From NCBI GenBank assembly GCA_025769875.1, contig JAGFNK010000010.1:186001-250000 (forward strand): DNA of 64,000 nt, written 5' to 3'. Below, one piece after another: positions 44,545 to 57,300 of this stretch. A program made the position numbers and the translations under genes. The notes under the pieces were generated by a model. That model did not search any database. It saw only the letters and a list, made by a program, of their open reading frames with translations, and was not told the DNA's origin. This stretch comes from Russula earlei (Eukaryota > Basidiomycota > Agaricomycetes > Russulales > Russulaceae). The stretch's first letter is position 1. Every line of letters starts with the position of its first letter.

Positions 44545-44782
44545 GCACTCTCTGTCATGTATTCACATACTTGCTCTCTACACAGTTCTTTCACTGGATA
44601 CGTTTCATTCAGACTGTCTCGTGAATCACAGATGTAAGCTTGGCATTTTGCAATGTCTATATCCAAAGGCCAGTTTCGCATTCGGACCCCCCCCCCCCCC
44701 AATCCGTGAAGGTGGGATACGTGGGTCTGGGTCACATTCCCATATTGTTTGGCTGGCGGTGTAGATAGGCGCCTCGGTTGGG

Positions 44783-46354
44783 TCACAACCTCGCCTTGGT
44801 CTGCGAAGTTACCTCGTTAGGAGCGCGAATCTTGGTACGTAGGACCCCCTCCTGATTCACAACCGCCAACAGCGCTCCATCCTTGCTGTACAGCTATCAG
44901 GGTGTGAGCATAGCAGCCACTTCCAGCGTCGGCCAACCCATTGAGAACTCACGAGTCCAGAGCAGAAGGCACGTCCCATTGCGGCTGCAGGAGACGTCAT
45001 CTGTGTTTCCATTGAGCTATGCCTTCTGTCCAGACATCGAGGGGTCATTGGGCTCACCACAAATAGCAACCAGTCACCACAATCAAAATCGTTTCTAACA
45101 GAGCTCGAACAATTGCACCAGCAGAAAGTGCTTCTGTAACCTACTTGTAATACACCACGGAATGGTCCAGGCTTGACTGAAGGAGAGATGTTAGGTAACA
45201 TTATTGCGCTGAGCTTGTTAAAACGTACCGCCATGCCAAATGCCGTTGGACCTTCCGACACGGATCGTTTGAGGCGAGATATGTTAGATGCTACCGGTAG
45301 GCTACAAAATAAAGGGGCGTAAGGCAACAAAAGGCATGGTTGCGTACAAATAAGTGTCGGTGATATATGCCAATATGCACTTCTCGCGAGATGAACGAAA
45401 AGCCAACGGCAGAAAGGGCGAATACTCACCTTCTGGAAGGCAGCGGGATATTGCCGTGTCGTCTTGGCTTTCATCCAATACATAAACCTCCAGCGTCCAT
45501 CAAGCTCGTTGATGGAGTCGCCAGCGAATTTGACAGAGACCGGGCTCTCCTCTCTCGACTAAAGCGTCAACCGCTCAGTGAACGACGCGAAAGAACAAAA
45601 AAAAAAACGCGCCTTTGCGAGGGCGAGGAGGCGCATCCTGCCCTCCCTCGTCTGATCCGGCTGCTCCGCCCAGCGCCTGATGTGCACGACGTCCATCTCA
45701 CACTCTTCTGGGCGCGGGGCTTGCGGCACGGTCCACTGCCGGGAGGGATGCCAAAACTCCGGTATCTGGAAGGAGCAGAGCATGATAAAGACGGTGCGCC
45801 CGCCCTGGACGGCGCGGACGGCGCGGGTCGAGTACGATCGTCCGTCGCGCACGCGGTCGACGTAGTAGAGCAGCGGCGCGGAAGCGGACGCGCTGAGGAG
45901 GAAGTAGGACTGAGAGCGAGGGGGAAAAGACCGGGGCGCGTCATTCAATACATTTGTCATCGTTCTTATTCTTTTTTTTTTTGGCCCCCGAAAGGAGCGC
46001 TGGAAGGAAGGACACGTACGTGCAACGACTGCCCGACGTGACGTGATGTGACGTGCGTACGGCGGCGGGGGCGAAGGGGGGAGGAGGCATGCATGTGAGC
46101 GGGGGGATGTTCTGGTCGACTGCGACCCTGGCTGGGCGCGAAACACGTACGTGCAAGGCAAACTCTGGCTTGACGCATCTCGTCGCTGCGACGAGCGCCT
46201 GCGATATCACCTGCCCTCCGAACACGCCGCGGGCCTCAAAGGGCAGGGAGAGGTTCCTGGATCTGTATAGATTGAGGTCGAGCTGCTCGACGTCGAGGGC
46301 GTGGGAGATGTCGCTCGGCTCGGCCTGGTTGTTGTCCAACGGATGGTCGGCCAT
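44783..46354 (-). CDS. TES1: Acyl-CoA thioesterase, TesB/Tes1 type, peroxisomal
   Basis: Hydrolyses acyl-CoA to fatty acid and CoA during peroxisomal fatty-acid oxidation. The start gives DISHALDVEQLDLNLYRSRN, LSLPFEARGVFGGQVISQAL, VAATRCVKPEFALH, the first hot-dog strand-helix of TesB. Then come PLLYYVDRVRDGRSYSTRAV, AVQGGRTVFIMLCSFQIPEF and ESPVSVKFAGD. The second hot-dog carries GDWLLFEMETQMTSPAAAMG, RAFCSGL and YSKDGALLAVVNQEGVLRTK. The protein ends TSQTKARL; the last three residues ARL fit the PTS1 peroxisomal signal [SAC]-[KRH]-[LM]. Many short introns; no break seen. It is divergent from RAD14, with about 200 bp between the start codons. Confidence 0.85.
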
Positions 46355-46556
46355 GCTGGCGCTACGGGTAACGTAAGAAGAGAGGAAGATAGATTTGCTC
46401 GGGCATTATATTTTATATTATTATGAGGCCTGGCCGCACTCTCTGCGCTTGCGCTGCTGTGCTTCTTTGCGAGGCAAAGGCGCGACCACCACGGCACACA
46501 CGTGATTGTACCTTGCGGGGGCGAGTTGCCGGCGGTCGAGTCAAACGCGTTATGCG

Positions 46557-47831
46557 ATGACATTCACCACGACCACGAGCGATGCACCCACACGAGCCGT
46601 CACCCCGCCTCACGACCCCCTGCACGACGCCGCCCTCGAACTGACCCCGGAACAAGTCAGACAGATCGAGCTGAACCGTCTGAGAGGTGAGCCCAGGTCC
46701 GCTCTCGTTTCCCTTGCGGGTCAACTCATGTCGCGTCGCCGATCCTTTCCTACAGCAAAGGCAAGACAACGCGAGAAGCAAGCGTCATCGTCGTCATCGT
46801 CGTCGGCGCGCAACTCCAACGCCAAGCGGCCCCTCTCCGTCGTCGTCCCCGCCTCCTCCGGCTCCCCGACCGCCCCCTCGAAAAGAGGGGACCCGCGCGG
46901 CGACGACAGACGCAAGCTGCAGCGCGACGCGCGTCTCGGGAAGTACTTTGACTATGACCTGTCAAAGATGGTCAACTCGAAGGGCGGCTTCCTCATAGAG
47001 GACGATAAGGAGGCGGATGACGATTCGAAGGTCAAGGAGAGGGAACGCGAGAGGGAACGCGCCATGCAGAACCTCGAACCTCGTACGTGTGTCCTCCCCC
47101 TCCCCCCCTGGCTCTATATCTCGCCTGCGTTGTGGTTGGCTGACGCAAGTCGTCGTTGTCATGTCACAGCTGTTTACCTAGACGCGGGTCGAAACCCCAA
47201 ATGTCATGATTGTGGCTCGATGGATATCGACCTGATGTATAGAAAGGTATTCAGATGTCTTGTGTGCAACAAGTGCCGGAACGAGAAGGTTGAGAAATAC
47301 AGCCTCCTGACAAAGACTGAATGCAAAGAGGTGATCAATGTAACCCATCTTATGCGTATACTGACTCAAAGAATGCGTGTCGTCAGGACTACCTCCTCAC
47401 GGACTGTAAGTCTATCTCCTGTTTTCCGTCTCTCACACAAAGTTGTTCTAAATTTCGACTGCGTAGCCGAGTTGAGGGACGAGGAATTACTGCCTCATAT
47501 GCTCAAAGCCAATCCGCACAAGTCAACGTTCGCGAACATGATGCTTTATTGCCGATATCAAGTCGAGGAATTTGCCTGGAAGAAATGGGGCTCGCCAGAG
47601 GCGCTGGACGCGGAATGGGAGAGGCGGACGGCAGAGAAGAAAAAAAAGAAGAACAAGAAGTTCGAACAGGGACTCCGAGAGCTGCGCAAACGGACGCGAG
47701 AAGGTGTCTGGCAAAAGCGGAAGGACGCAGAGCACAAACACGATTTCGGCGAGACTATGACGAATGAAGATGGCGTCGGAGTCCAGGTGTGTCATGAATG
47801 TGGCTTCACCATCGAAGTCGAGGAGTTTTAG
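46557..47831 (+). CDS. RAD14: DNA damage recognition protein Rad14/XPA
   Basis: A nucleotide excision repair factor that verifies damaged DNA. The N-terminal part has LTPEQVRQIELNRLR and a Ser-rich linker, then RLGKYFDYDLSKMVNSKGGF and LIEDDKEADDDS, the conserved lead-in of XPA. The zinc finger is CHDCGSMDIDLMYRKVFRC, LVCNKCRNEKVEKYSLLTKT with CxxC pairs. ECKE joins DYLLTD after a 54-nt-class intron, and AELRDEELLPHMLKANPHKS with YCRYQVEEFAWKKWGSPEAL completes the DNA-binding domain. A Lys-rich helix and VCHECGFTIEVEEF end the protein. The start chosen is MTFTTTTSDAPT; another in-frame ATG lies at 46506. Confidence 0.88.
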   Translation: MTFTTTTSDAPTRAVTPPHDPLHDAALELTPEQVRQIELNRLRGEPRSALVSLAGQLMSRRRSFPTAKARQREKQASSSSSSSARNSNAKRPLSVVVPASSGSPTAPSKRGDPRGDDRRKLQRDARLGKYFDYDLSKMVNSKGGFLIEDDKEADDDSKVKERERERERAMQNLEPRTCVLPLPPWLYISPALWLADASRRCHVTAVYLDAGRNPKCHDCGSMDIDLMYRKVFRCLVCNKCRNEKVEKYSLLTKTECKEVINVTHLMRILTQRMRVVRTTSSRTVSLSPVFRLSHKVVLNFDCVAELRDEELLPHMLKANPHKSTFANMMLYCRYQVEEFAWKKWGSPEALDAEWERRTAEKKKKKNKKFEQGLRELRKRTREGVWQKRKDAEHKHDFGETMTNEDGVGVQVCHECGFTIEVEEF

Positions 47832-48071
47832 TAGGCGGACGGCTTGCAGTCGTTCCTAAATCATACTCATGTGTGGGTTGATGCGGGACCAAGACAGATA
47901 GATGTGCCCTGATAGTTTTGTAACTGTCACCATTGGTCGACGTGGTATCTATCGCTACTGGGAGAGTCGGAGCGTGAGAGTCAAATGGAACCGGGACGGG
48001 GAAGGGAGTAAGAACGACGCGAGGCGCGGAACTGTCGCTATCGCCCGTTCCTCGAATCCGAGACGGCGAGT

Positions 48072-50389
48072 TCATCTGGCTTGAGCTCTTCGTAGCCAGG
48101 GGATTCTCCTCCCGCCGGCTTTGGGCTGGGAAAGGTTGCCGTTTGATGGTGACCCCGCGTCGAGATCCAATCCTCCGAGACTTGACGGTGGTGGAATTGT
48201 CATGTGGCCGCTGGGGCCTGCACCGTGCGTCGAGACGGCAGGCGCGGTCATGATGCCCATGCCCATGCCAAACTTGAGGCCACGTGAAGAACTGCCAGTT
48301 GCTGCTCGGTGAGCCGCGGTGGGACGCAGTGGTCTCGTCGGCCACCTTCACCCTCATCGTCCGAATCCGAAAGCTCCCCATCCGCCTGCACTCGTCTGTC
48401 GAGCATTCGCTGTGGGCGTCGCTCGTCCGGGTCGAGCATGTCTTCGTCTTCGTTCAAGTCTTCCATTTGCGCGTCTATCGGAAGCGCGGGAACATCTAGA
48501 ACGTTCTATTGTCAAGGTCCCATCACACGACACAAGATGGAGCGCAGGTACCCGTCATCTGAATGCCGGGAGGGCCACCGACATGCCTGAGATGTTCCAT
48601 GACGATATTCTTGACACGCTCGAGGTACGCGGGGCTGTTCAGGTCCTCCGTGTTTGATGCCTTGACGTCCAATTGATAATCGGGACCAAAATATTCATAA
48701 TACTCGTTGACGGGTATATCTACAGAATTGTGGGTCTCATCCTGTGCGACATGGGGATGAACGTACCACGGCCCAGCTCAACGCCAGTTGCCAGCCCGGT
48801 CTCGTATGCCCATGCGCGGCTCACGTTCCTCATCGTGTAACCGCCACCACCGAGCAGAAGTAGGGGTTTATGGAACGACTTGACGAATCTCACGCAGTTT
48901 GCGTGTCCTTTGATCCATGGTGAGGAGGGACAAGGAGGCTCATCAGAAACACAAACCTCGCATGGACAAGTTAAGGCAGCCCAGCTTGTCTCCCGCCAGT
49001 GAGTCTGTGCCGCATTGCAGTACAACTGCAGCTGGGTCATATGACTCCATGACCTGCTGTATTACCTGCCCAAAAACCAGTCGGATCCTTCATGTCGAGT
49101 CGATGAAATGACTCACAGGTTCGAAAACACTCTTGTAGTTCTCGTCATTGATTCCATCTCGAAGGGGGAAATTCAACGAGTAATATTTCCCCTTGTTCAT
49201 ACCAACGTCCTGCGAAGGCATCGTAAGGAGGTGTCTCGAAACCTGCAAGAACACTGACTCTGAGTTCCCCCGTTCCGGGGAAATACTCCCCATATTTGTG
49301 GAAACTGACAGTCATCACCCGATCTGTCACGTAGAATGCCTCCTCGACGCCATCCCCGTGATGTACATCGATGTCAATGTATAACACTCTTGAATGATAC
49401 CTATGAAGAAGTCAGATCAAGAACGGCGTGGCCGCTCGAGAGCCCACCGCAATAATTCTAAGATGCCAAGAACGATATCTGGAACGGGAAGGAGCGAGCG
49501 AGCAGAAGTCAACAGACTATGAGACGGGTCATGATGATTATAATGCACCATTGACGTAGCAGAAGCCGCTTGCTTCGCTCTTCTTGGCGTGATGTAGACC
49601 ACCGGCCCAATTTACAGCGATGTCGCATTTGTCTCTGCTGAGTCTGGCAGCACCCTCTGATGATGGATGAGAACACGTGAGGGGTAACATGGCGACCAAA
49701 GCTAACCCATCGACCCTCCGGCGGATATCGCACAATAGTCAAACAAACCATCGAACACGGGACAGTCATCACCAACGTTACCTACACAATGTCAGCATTT
49801 TCAAAAGTTCACACGGGCGCCATCGAACGACTGGGAAGGGGTAAGAACAAACTGACATTTGTGTTGTTCTTTGACAAAATTCCCCATGTTGCTCGGGGTG
49901 ATTTTACTGAGGAACTCAATGTAATCATCGGAATGAAATTGTGTCATTTCGCGCTTCGTCGCAGGTTTGGCGCGCTATAAATCAATGAGCATCCGGATCA
50001 GTCACAAGGAAGGGCACCGTAACGATATCAAGTCACCGCCTCGCTCACTTACAAATATTTCCATCCTCTTGTAGAGCCGTAGTTCATTACCAAGGAATGG
50101 CACATGCGGATCCTGGTGGGCTTCATCCTTAACACCCGCCAAAAAAAAGAACACGCGATTCAGGGCACTGTCATCGGCACGGCGCTGGTGACTGGGGACA
50201 TACGGGTGTCCGGGACCATAGTGGAACCCTCCGACGTCCGAGTCGAAGAAATAGCACTGCGTTGGCGTGATCAGAAAGTGCGACTTGCGGAGGGAGAGGT
50301 AGAGGGCTTGTTTTGATTTTGTAAAAAAGGTCGGGCCTTACCACGCGTTTCTTCCTTTCCCCTTCTATCTCGAACAACTCTCCGGGCAT
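48072..50389 (-). CDS. RPD3: Class I histone deacetylase, Rpd3 type
   Basis: A zinc-dependent nuclear histone deacetylase of Sin3-type corepressor complexes. The exons splice cleanly from [16 protein letters not shown] to [121 protein letters not shown] (active-site HHGD), [79 protein letters not shown] and [20 protein letters not shown]. The acidic tail [16 protein letters not shown] and [13 protein letters not shown] is followed by a possible last intron (weak donor) and a Gly/Pro-rich end. The C-terminus beyond about 48250 is less certain. Confidence 0.92.
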
Positions 50390-51025
50390 AAGGATGGATT
50401 ATGGAGAGTGGGAGAACAGAGATCGGTGTATGTTATTCGGCGAGAGCCGAGCGATTGCGTCCGCGAGACGCGAGCGGTGCTCCTCGCTTTGCGCGCATGA
50501 CATAACAACACCTCGACACGACTACACCTCGACCACAACCGCGGCCGTTGAATCGTTTCTCGCCGTTCATCTCGTACTTCTTCCTTCTCACTCACGACCG
50601 GGTCAATCGTATCCAAGAATTCGGTACATAACACTCCGTTCACTGGATCGCTGCTCCTCTCCCATATCATATCAGACGCCCGTAGGAGCGTGTGAACCGG
50701 TCATAGTCGCAACGCACTGTGGGCAGTGGGCGCAATTGCGCTTAAGGACGCGCTGAAGGACAGGAGCGCATTCTCCAATCAACAACCCTGGATGTTCGTT
50801 CCACATTGGCTCGTCACATGGCAGCCTTCCTAAAGTCCATTTGCCACATATTTGGGTTTTCACACACATCTACGTACATTCCTTTCTGCTCTGCCGAGAC
50901 GATGCCACCTGGAGGTGAAGGGCGCAGTGTTCATTATGTCAAGAGGAATCCGGCATGTTGATCGATCCGCCAAAGTGAAATGACAATACACAAGACGCAA
51001 ACAAAAGCATAATGATGCACATGGG
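50390..51025. other. Intergenic region
   Basis: Upstream of RPD3 (-) and downstream side of the DinB-like gene (-). No gene recognised. Confidence 0.35.
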
Positions 51026-51814
51026 CTATATCTTTGCCTTGCCCATGGTAGTTTCCTTGCCTTGATTGACTAACGTTGATGGTGCGAAGCCGAACGATTT
51101 GTCGAGTTGCAACCCCTAAAAGACAGGACAGGACTTAGCGAGAGGACAAGCGGATGGGCATCTTAAATGACCTGTTCTCCGGCGATTACGCGAATCTGTT
51201 AGGCGGTGAGAGATCAGCGACGGAATTGGGATAGTTGAAAACCTGAGACACGCGTACCATGGACCAGTGATGAACGGCGTGTAACCCGGCGAACCAGAGC
51301 TGGAAGGAAAACGACACGACATGAGACAATCAAGGAAGCCGAGGGGTTAGGGGTACTCGGTGGACTACCTCTCGGCCGAAAGTGGTCTGCATGGTCTGCG
51401 AATACGGAGTGATGGCGTGCAGTGTTATCGGTGCGTCTAATGGAACGCCGGTCACGATCTGTTTCAACTGCTCTATCGTGTTTTCAATGGCATCTCGCGC
51501 AACCTCCCGGCTGGTCTCCATTGGAGTGTTTCTGGACCGTACATCATAGGAGAGAACGTATGGGCACGGACGAGACACGCAGTCAAGCAGGAGAGAAAAG
51601 TGGTCTCGGGCGTGGCGAAGGTGCTTGCCTGAGCGCGAGCGCGTCAGCATCGACAGGGCCGAAATGGGTTCAACGCCGCACCAATGGTCGAACCAGGCAT
51701 GTATTGAGACGGGACGGTGAGCTGGTCGTCGGACGTGAGGGTCTCGTTGAGAAGGTCCAGTGCCTGGTTCAAGATCTTGGTACCGACGTCAATAAGCTGT
51801 TCCAGATTGTTCAT
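51026..51814 (-). CDS. DinB-like fold protein
   Basis: Starts NNLEQLIDVGTKILNQALDL, a helix-rich beginning, and then KHLRHARDHFSLLLDCV, SYDVRSRNTPMETSREVARD and AIENTIEQLKQIV. After a further intron comes FAGLHAVHHWSMVRVIAGEQ, and the end is GLQLDKSFGFAPSTLVNQGK plus KETTMGKAKI. The histidine in LRHARDHF and the HxxHHW motif near the C-terminus fit the metal-binding triad of DinB/YfiT-like four-helix proteins. Their substrates are mostly unknown, so no reaction is claimed. The start was put at the methionine before NNLEQL; an in-frame ATG lies at 51880. Confidence 0.6.
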
Positions 51815-52281
51815 CTCGTCCTCGCCGTCCTGGACAGGTGGGGGACCGGGGCGTGGGCATTCGATTGGGGGGGATTGCATGGGCCGAATTAGAATTAGTG
51901 GGGGTACCTGTGCTCTGCAGATTAAATAGAGGTCGTGGCTAGTCTCATGGCAAAGAACGAGGTTTTTCGGATCTTCAGCAAGCCAAATTCAATTGACTGT
52001 CTCTCTACATAATTATGGGTAGTCCACTAAGCGAGAAGAACTGCCCTCACTCAAAGCGAGATTTATGATCTCGCAGAACCGTCGCGCCCCGAAACGATTG
52101 GGGGATTGTGAGACAGGAACGGTGCGTGGACGCTACCAACCGTCGTCGTCGTTCTGCGGTGTCGAAAAAAAAAAAGGCCAGCCAGGGACATGGGACACAA
52201 CGCTGACTAAGCCACGTCCCCGGCCGCCAACGATTAAATTATTACTTTCACCTCACCGTCAATTACTTTCACTTTGCTGCC
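51815..52281. other. Divergent intergenic region
   Basis: Between the DinB-like gene (-) and succinyl-CoA ligase (+). A short A-run at about 52167-52177; no coding signal. Confidence 0.35.
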
Positions 52282-54030
52282 ATGCTCACCTCCCTCTGGA
52301 GAGCAGGTCCTTTCGCCCGAGTCAGCCCTCTCCGCGTGATCACATCAGTCATGGCTCACCTGTTTTCGTTTTCGTTTCGCAGGCCGCATCTGCCGGTCAG
52401 AGGCGCTTCCTCTCCATCCACGAATACCAATCCGTGAACCTTCTCAACTCCGTACGTGCCCTCCTTTCCTTTGATCCCCTCTTGACTCTTAACACCTACC
52501 AGTACGGCGTTCCCACTCCGAAAAGCGTCGCAGCCAAGTCGCCCAAGGAGGCCGTCGAGGCTTTCAATAAGGTCGCTGGTCCGTCCGCGCCCCTCTTCTT
52601 AGCCAGGCCGATGGGCTCATCATGTGCATTGCAGGCGTGAAGGGCGCCGTGATCAAGGCGCAGGTTCTCGCAGGTGGCCGCGGCAAGGGAAAGTTCTCCA
52701 ACGGCCTTCAGGGCGGAGTACACGTCGTCAAGAGGTAGGTTCCGCACGCCAACAACTCGGAGTTTTCGTCACCCCCCGGTTGTTCACCTCCCCCCTCCCC
52801 ACACTCCACTCAGCGCAGAGGATGCGGAGAAAGTGGCCGGTCAGATGATTGGTTCGAGCCTCATCACCAAACAGACCGGTGCGGGGGGCCGCATATGCAA
52901 CGCCGTAAGGATGTTCAATGATACAGTCTCGTGCGTGCAGCCACTGAGCGATGATATTCATCAGGTCATGCTGGCAGAAGCTCCGCCAGCCTTCGCACGA
53001 GTACTATGTCGCCGTTCTCAACGACCGCGCGTCGGAGGGCGTCGTCCTCGTCGCGTCGAGCCAAGGAGGTATGAATATCGAAGAGGTCGCTGCGAAGGAC
53101 CCGAGCGCCATCATCACCACTCCCATACCGTTTGCGACTGGCCTTGCGAAAGAGACCGCTGTCGGCGTCGCCAGGAAGCTCGGCTTTTCTTCGGAACAGG
53201 CGACGAACGAGGCGGCCGACATCTTCGTTAACCTGTACAGGATCTTCAAGGAGAAAGACGCCACGCAAATCGAGATCAACCCCCTCGCCGAGACCACCGA
53301 CGGCGCCGTGCTCTGGTCTGTGCTCCTCCGGGAGGTGTCTCATTATTGTCTGACTTGATCGCAGTATGGACGCCAAGTTTGGCTTTGACGACTAACGCCG
53401 AGTTCCGCCAAAAGGACGTTTTCGACCTCCGCGACATCTCGCAAGAGGAACCTTCCGAGGTCGAGGCGCAAAAAGCCAACCTGAACTTTATCAAGCTCGA
53501 TGGCAACATTGGCTGCCTCGTAAACGGCGCTGGTCTGGCCATGGCCACGATGGACGTGCTTTCATCTGCACGGTGGACAGCCGGCCAACTTTTTGGACGT
53601 CGGAGGGTATGTACGCCTCGAATCGTCGTTCCCGTGTCAGGTAGCATTTGACGCCATCAACGGATCAAAGAGGTGCCACGCCTGAGACGGTCAAGAAAGC
53701 TTTCGAGATCCTCCTCGCGGATCCCAAGGTGAAGAGTATATTCATCAACATCTTTGGCGGCATCATGCGCTGCGACTACATCGCCGAAGGCGTCATCAAG
53801 GCCACCAAGGAACTGTCCCTGACCATTCCCTTGGTCGTACGTCTCAAGGGCACCAAAGAGGCCGAAGCAAAAGAGTGACGTTCCTCTTTCTTTCCATTCG
53901 CAACTGGTTCTCGTCCTGACCGACAGCATTCATGTAATGTAGGATGATCCGTCAGTCGGGCTTGACGATCATTCCCTTTGACAGCTTAGATGAGGCCGCA
54001 CAACGCGCCGTGCAGCTCGCCTCAGCTTAG
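52282..54030 (+). CDS. LSC2: Succinyl-CoA ligase beta subunit, mitochondrial
   Basis: TCA-cycle enzyme converting succinyl-CoA to succinate with formation of ATP. An N-terminal presequence ([18 protein letters not shown]) precedes the ATP-grasp part: [57 protein letters not shown] and [20 protein letters not shown]. Downstream are [65 protein letters not shown] and [20 protein letters not shown]; the last exon ends QRAVQLASA. Three single-base departures break the frame: one base short after VMLAE (about 52979), one extra T before the NAEF segment (about 53391) and one extra T before HLHGGQP (about 53563). For an essential single-copy enzyme this more likely reflects sequence error than loss. 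Confidence 0.85.
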
Positions 54031-54345
54031 ACTTCTATCGCTAGGACCCTTGTAATCGCGTGGGTATCTCACAATAGAATATATGTCAGGCTGTTGGGGC
54101 GGTGCGAGAAGCCAAAATGCGAAAAAGTATACGTGACCGAAGGAAAAAGAAATGTGTTGAGTACAGAGCGAGCCAGGTCAAGGTAGACACGGAGGAAATG
54201 GAAATGGAAATATGGGTGAGAAATCGATGTGAACACACACACGGAACGCTCTTCGCGCCCAGAAAAAAAATGAAAGAAAAAAAAAAAAAATCAAAATTAC
54301 TAACAAACTTTTGGGGGGGGGAGGAGAAACGTGCTCGCTGGCGAT

Positions 54346-57300
54346 CTAGTTGACAGCCGGGTGCCACGGTGGTGGGCGCACGTAGTGTGAATGGGTCGTA
54401 GGCGTATATCCGCCCGCGTGTGCAACGGCGGGTGTCGCGTGAGGTGCTTGCATGGGCACGCCGCGACCCCCCGGGGCCATGGGCCCGGCATACGACGGCT
54501 GCACGTGCATGACGGCCTGCGGGTGCACGAGCACGGGGCTGCTCTGATGATACATCGGCGACCGGGCGTGCGACAGGTTGGGGCTCAGCCCCGCGGGGCC
54601 GTTCGGCCCCGGCCGCGACCGGTTCTGCGCCCCGCCATTCGGCGGGGGTCCGAGTGGTCCGGGTGGCGACGTGGCTGCGTATGCGCCGGGCGAGGGATAC
54701 GGTATGTATTGGGGGTACGGCGAGGGCAACGGGCGGACCGCTCCCGCGGGCGTTTGGCCGCCGGGGGGGGCGGGCATGGGGATCCACATCTGATACTGTG
54801 CCGAGGGCCCGCCCATCATATGGTTGGGGCCTATGGTGTGCGGGTACATCAACGTCGGCGCTGGCGAGTGGCTCAGCATCGGCGACGGGTACTGTGGATA
54901 CGCTGGGCCACCGACGGCTGCGTGATGCACCGCTTGCGCGTGCGGAGCGAACGCCAGATGCCGTACTGATCCTGACGCGGTAGATTGCACGGCAGGAGAT
55001 TGAGGAGATGTCTTGCCAGTGATGGAGCCTGCCGGTGGGGGCGGTACTTGTTGAAACGCTCGCCTCACGTCATGCAAAGACATTCGTGACGGCCCGGGAC
55101 CGTTTGATCCTGTCGGCGGCGGCGTCTCGCCGTCCTCAGACTTGACTTCCTGAAACGTGAATGGCACGGACGGCAAGTCGTCTGCGATACCCTCGAGCGA
55201 GTTCACTCCGGGAACGTCAGCCTTCTCAGACGTCTGCGACCATAATAACTTGAGCTGTTCGGGGTCTGGCTGTCGTACAGGTGACTCCTTCACAAGGCCT
55301 TTCGTCCACCCCGTTGAACTCGGTGGTGTTAAGGGGGTATCGGACTAATCGTTGCCTGCATTCAGTGAAACGTCCTCAGAGAATGTGCTTGCACTGACCG
55401 AGCCATCTGAACTTTTGCTCTCCGCCTTTTCACGTGTTGTAAGCAATGCACTTGAACCGTCGACTTCATTGCCTTTGGGTTCACCTGAAGGTTGGGACAC
55501 GCGCGCAAGTGTCTCCGTCAGAGGAGGCGTTACGGGCGACTCGGGTTTCCTGACGTCCTCTAATTCGCTAGAGACAGTGAAGCTGACTGAAGGGAACGTG
55601 GTCGATTCGCGATAGAAAGCCACACCAGCACCTGCAGGCATTTTGGGTTCCGCTCTGGACTTGGTCGGCCACTGCACCGGTAGTGTGGTCTCTGTCTCAA
55701 CGCTGGGTGTAACATTACCAGTCTTGTCCGTGTCCGGGGGCGACGACCCACTTCGAGTAACCAATCCCTCGCTGCTGGTAGTAGATTCAATCTGATCTGG
55801 AATTGACGGTAGTGTCCTCCGCCATGACGAGTGTTCGTCCGCCACACGGGGGCGGCCAAACGCGCCAGAAACTGCCACGGTCTTATTTACAAGAGGCTTT
55901 GCAGGAAGGTGTACCTTGGGAATAACTGGTGAATGCCTGACGAGGTATGACCCAGGACGGGGTAGTTCGACGATATAACGAGGACGGCCCTTGAGCAGTG
56001 GGGACTTGCGGAAGAGCACACCATTGACTGAATAGTCTCGAAGTGACATACCCTCAACTGGAGGTTCCCAAGAAAGGACCTCCCACCGCAGCGGTTGTAA
56101 TGGCCTCTTCAGGTTGGCCAGCTCTCTCTTTGAGGGAGGGTCAACTGCACGCGAGAAAAGGGGCAACTTTACATGACTTGGTTGACCTCTTTGTATGCCA
56201 TCATCCAGCTCTGTCGCTGTGATGAAAGGTTCATCGGGTTCAGGGACCCGGGACGGATGCCATCTCGGCGTCGGGGGAACTCCCCTACCGAACCTTGGTT
56301 GTTCAGCCAGGTGTGCGGTACCATTCGTCGCCGCACGATCGGTACGATGTTCAGTACCCATTGCGCTCCTCAGTGGTTTTGTTTGCATCGCTCCTTTGAT
56401 CCTTGACATGGTATCATCGAACGTAGATCTTAGTTCCTCTCGATAGGATGGTGCTCGTGGTGACCTTTGGGTAGGCAGCAAGGTCGGAACAGACAAAGTT
56501 TGACCAGGCGATGAACTCTCAGCCTGGGGCTTTGCTGAGGAACCCGCGGAAGTCGGTGCGGATGGAGACGCCGGAACAGTATCTGTTTCTTTACGGGCCT
56601 GCAATTCAGGTGCAGCCTCAGGCACGACAGAATATTGTTCCTCCACGGATGTGAACGATGCTTTGCGCCTCCATGAGGGGTCTAAGTCGCTTCTAGAACG
56701 GCTAGGCGGAACGCGGTCATCCTCGGTCGGAATATCCCCTAGTTGAGGTGTCACAGTTTCCTCAGCGTCAGGTTCCACACCAACGAACTTTCCAAGATCG
56801 GTGAATTCCACTTCCTCCAGACCCTCATCATTTCCAGGGCCGAGAAATTGCACGCCGAGAACCTGAGATGCGGATGGAAAGGTAACCGAAGGCATGACAG
56901 ACGAAGGGGGAGGAACGCCACGGAGACGTTGACGGTAGTGGGGCCGCATTCGTTCTCCACGACGTGACTGTGCTAGCTGGCGGTAATTGGTTAGTCGACT
57001 GAGTGCCTCGTTGAGATCTTGCACTAGTTAACGGCGGAGCGAGTCCATTTTCGGAGCCTCGTGAAGACTGTCTTATTGATGGGGACCGGACGATGGACTT
57101 TGGATCTGCGGAAGGCTCCATGACGCTCTGCGGAGAGGCGGATTCTGGCTGTGTCTCCTGCAATGGCAATGGTCAGTTGACATTTCCCTGGCATTTGGTA
57201 AAACCCAACTTGAGCCGTGGGGAGTTCCTGGGTCTTGGCCTCCGCCAGTTTCATCCTTTCCTCTAACTCTGCAGCCTTCTTTCGTGCCCGTTCCCGTTCC

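Noticed and set aside
47806..48381. 191-codon minus-strand frame beyond the HDAC tail
   Set aside because: It is in a different phase from the deacetylase and only shadows its last exon; no recognisable motif.
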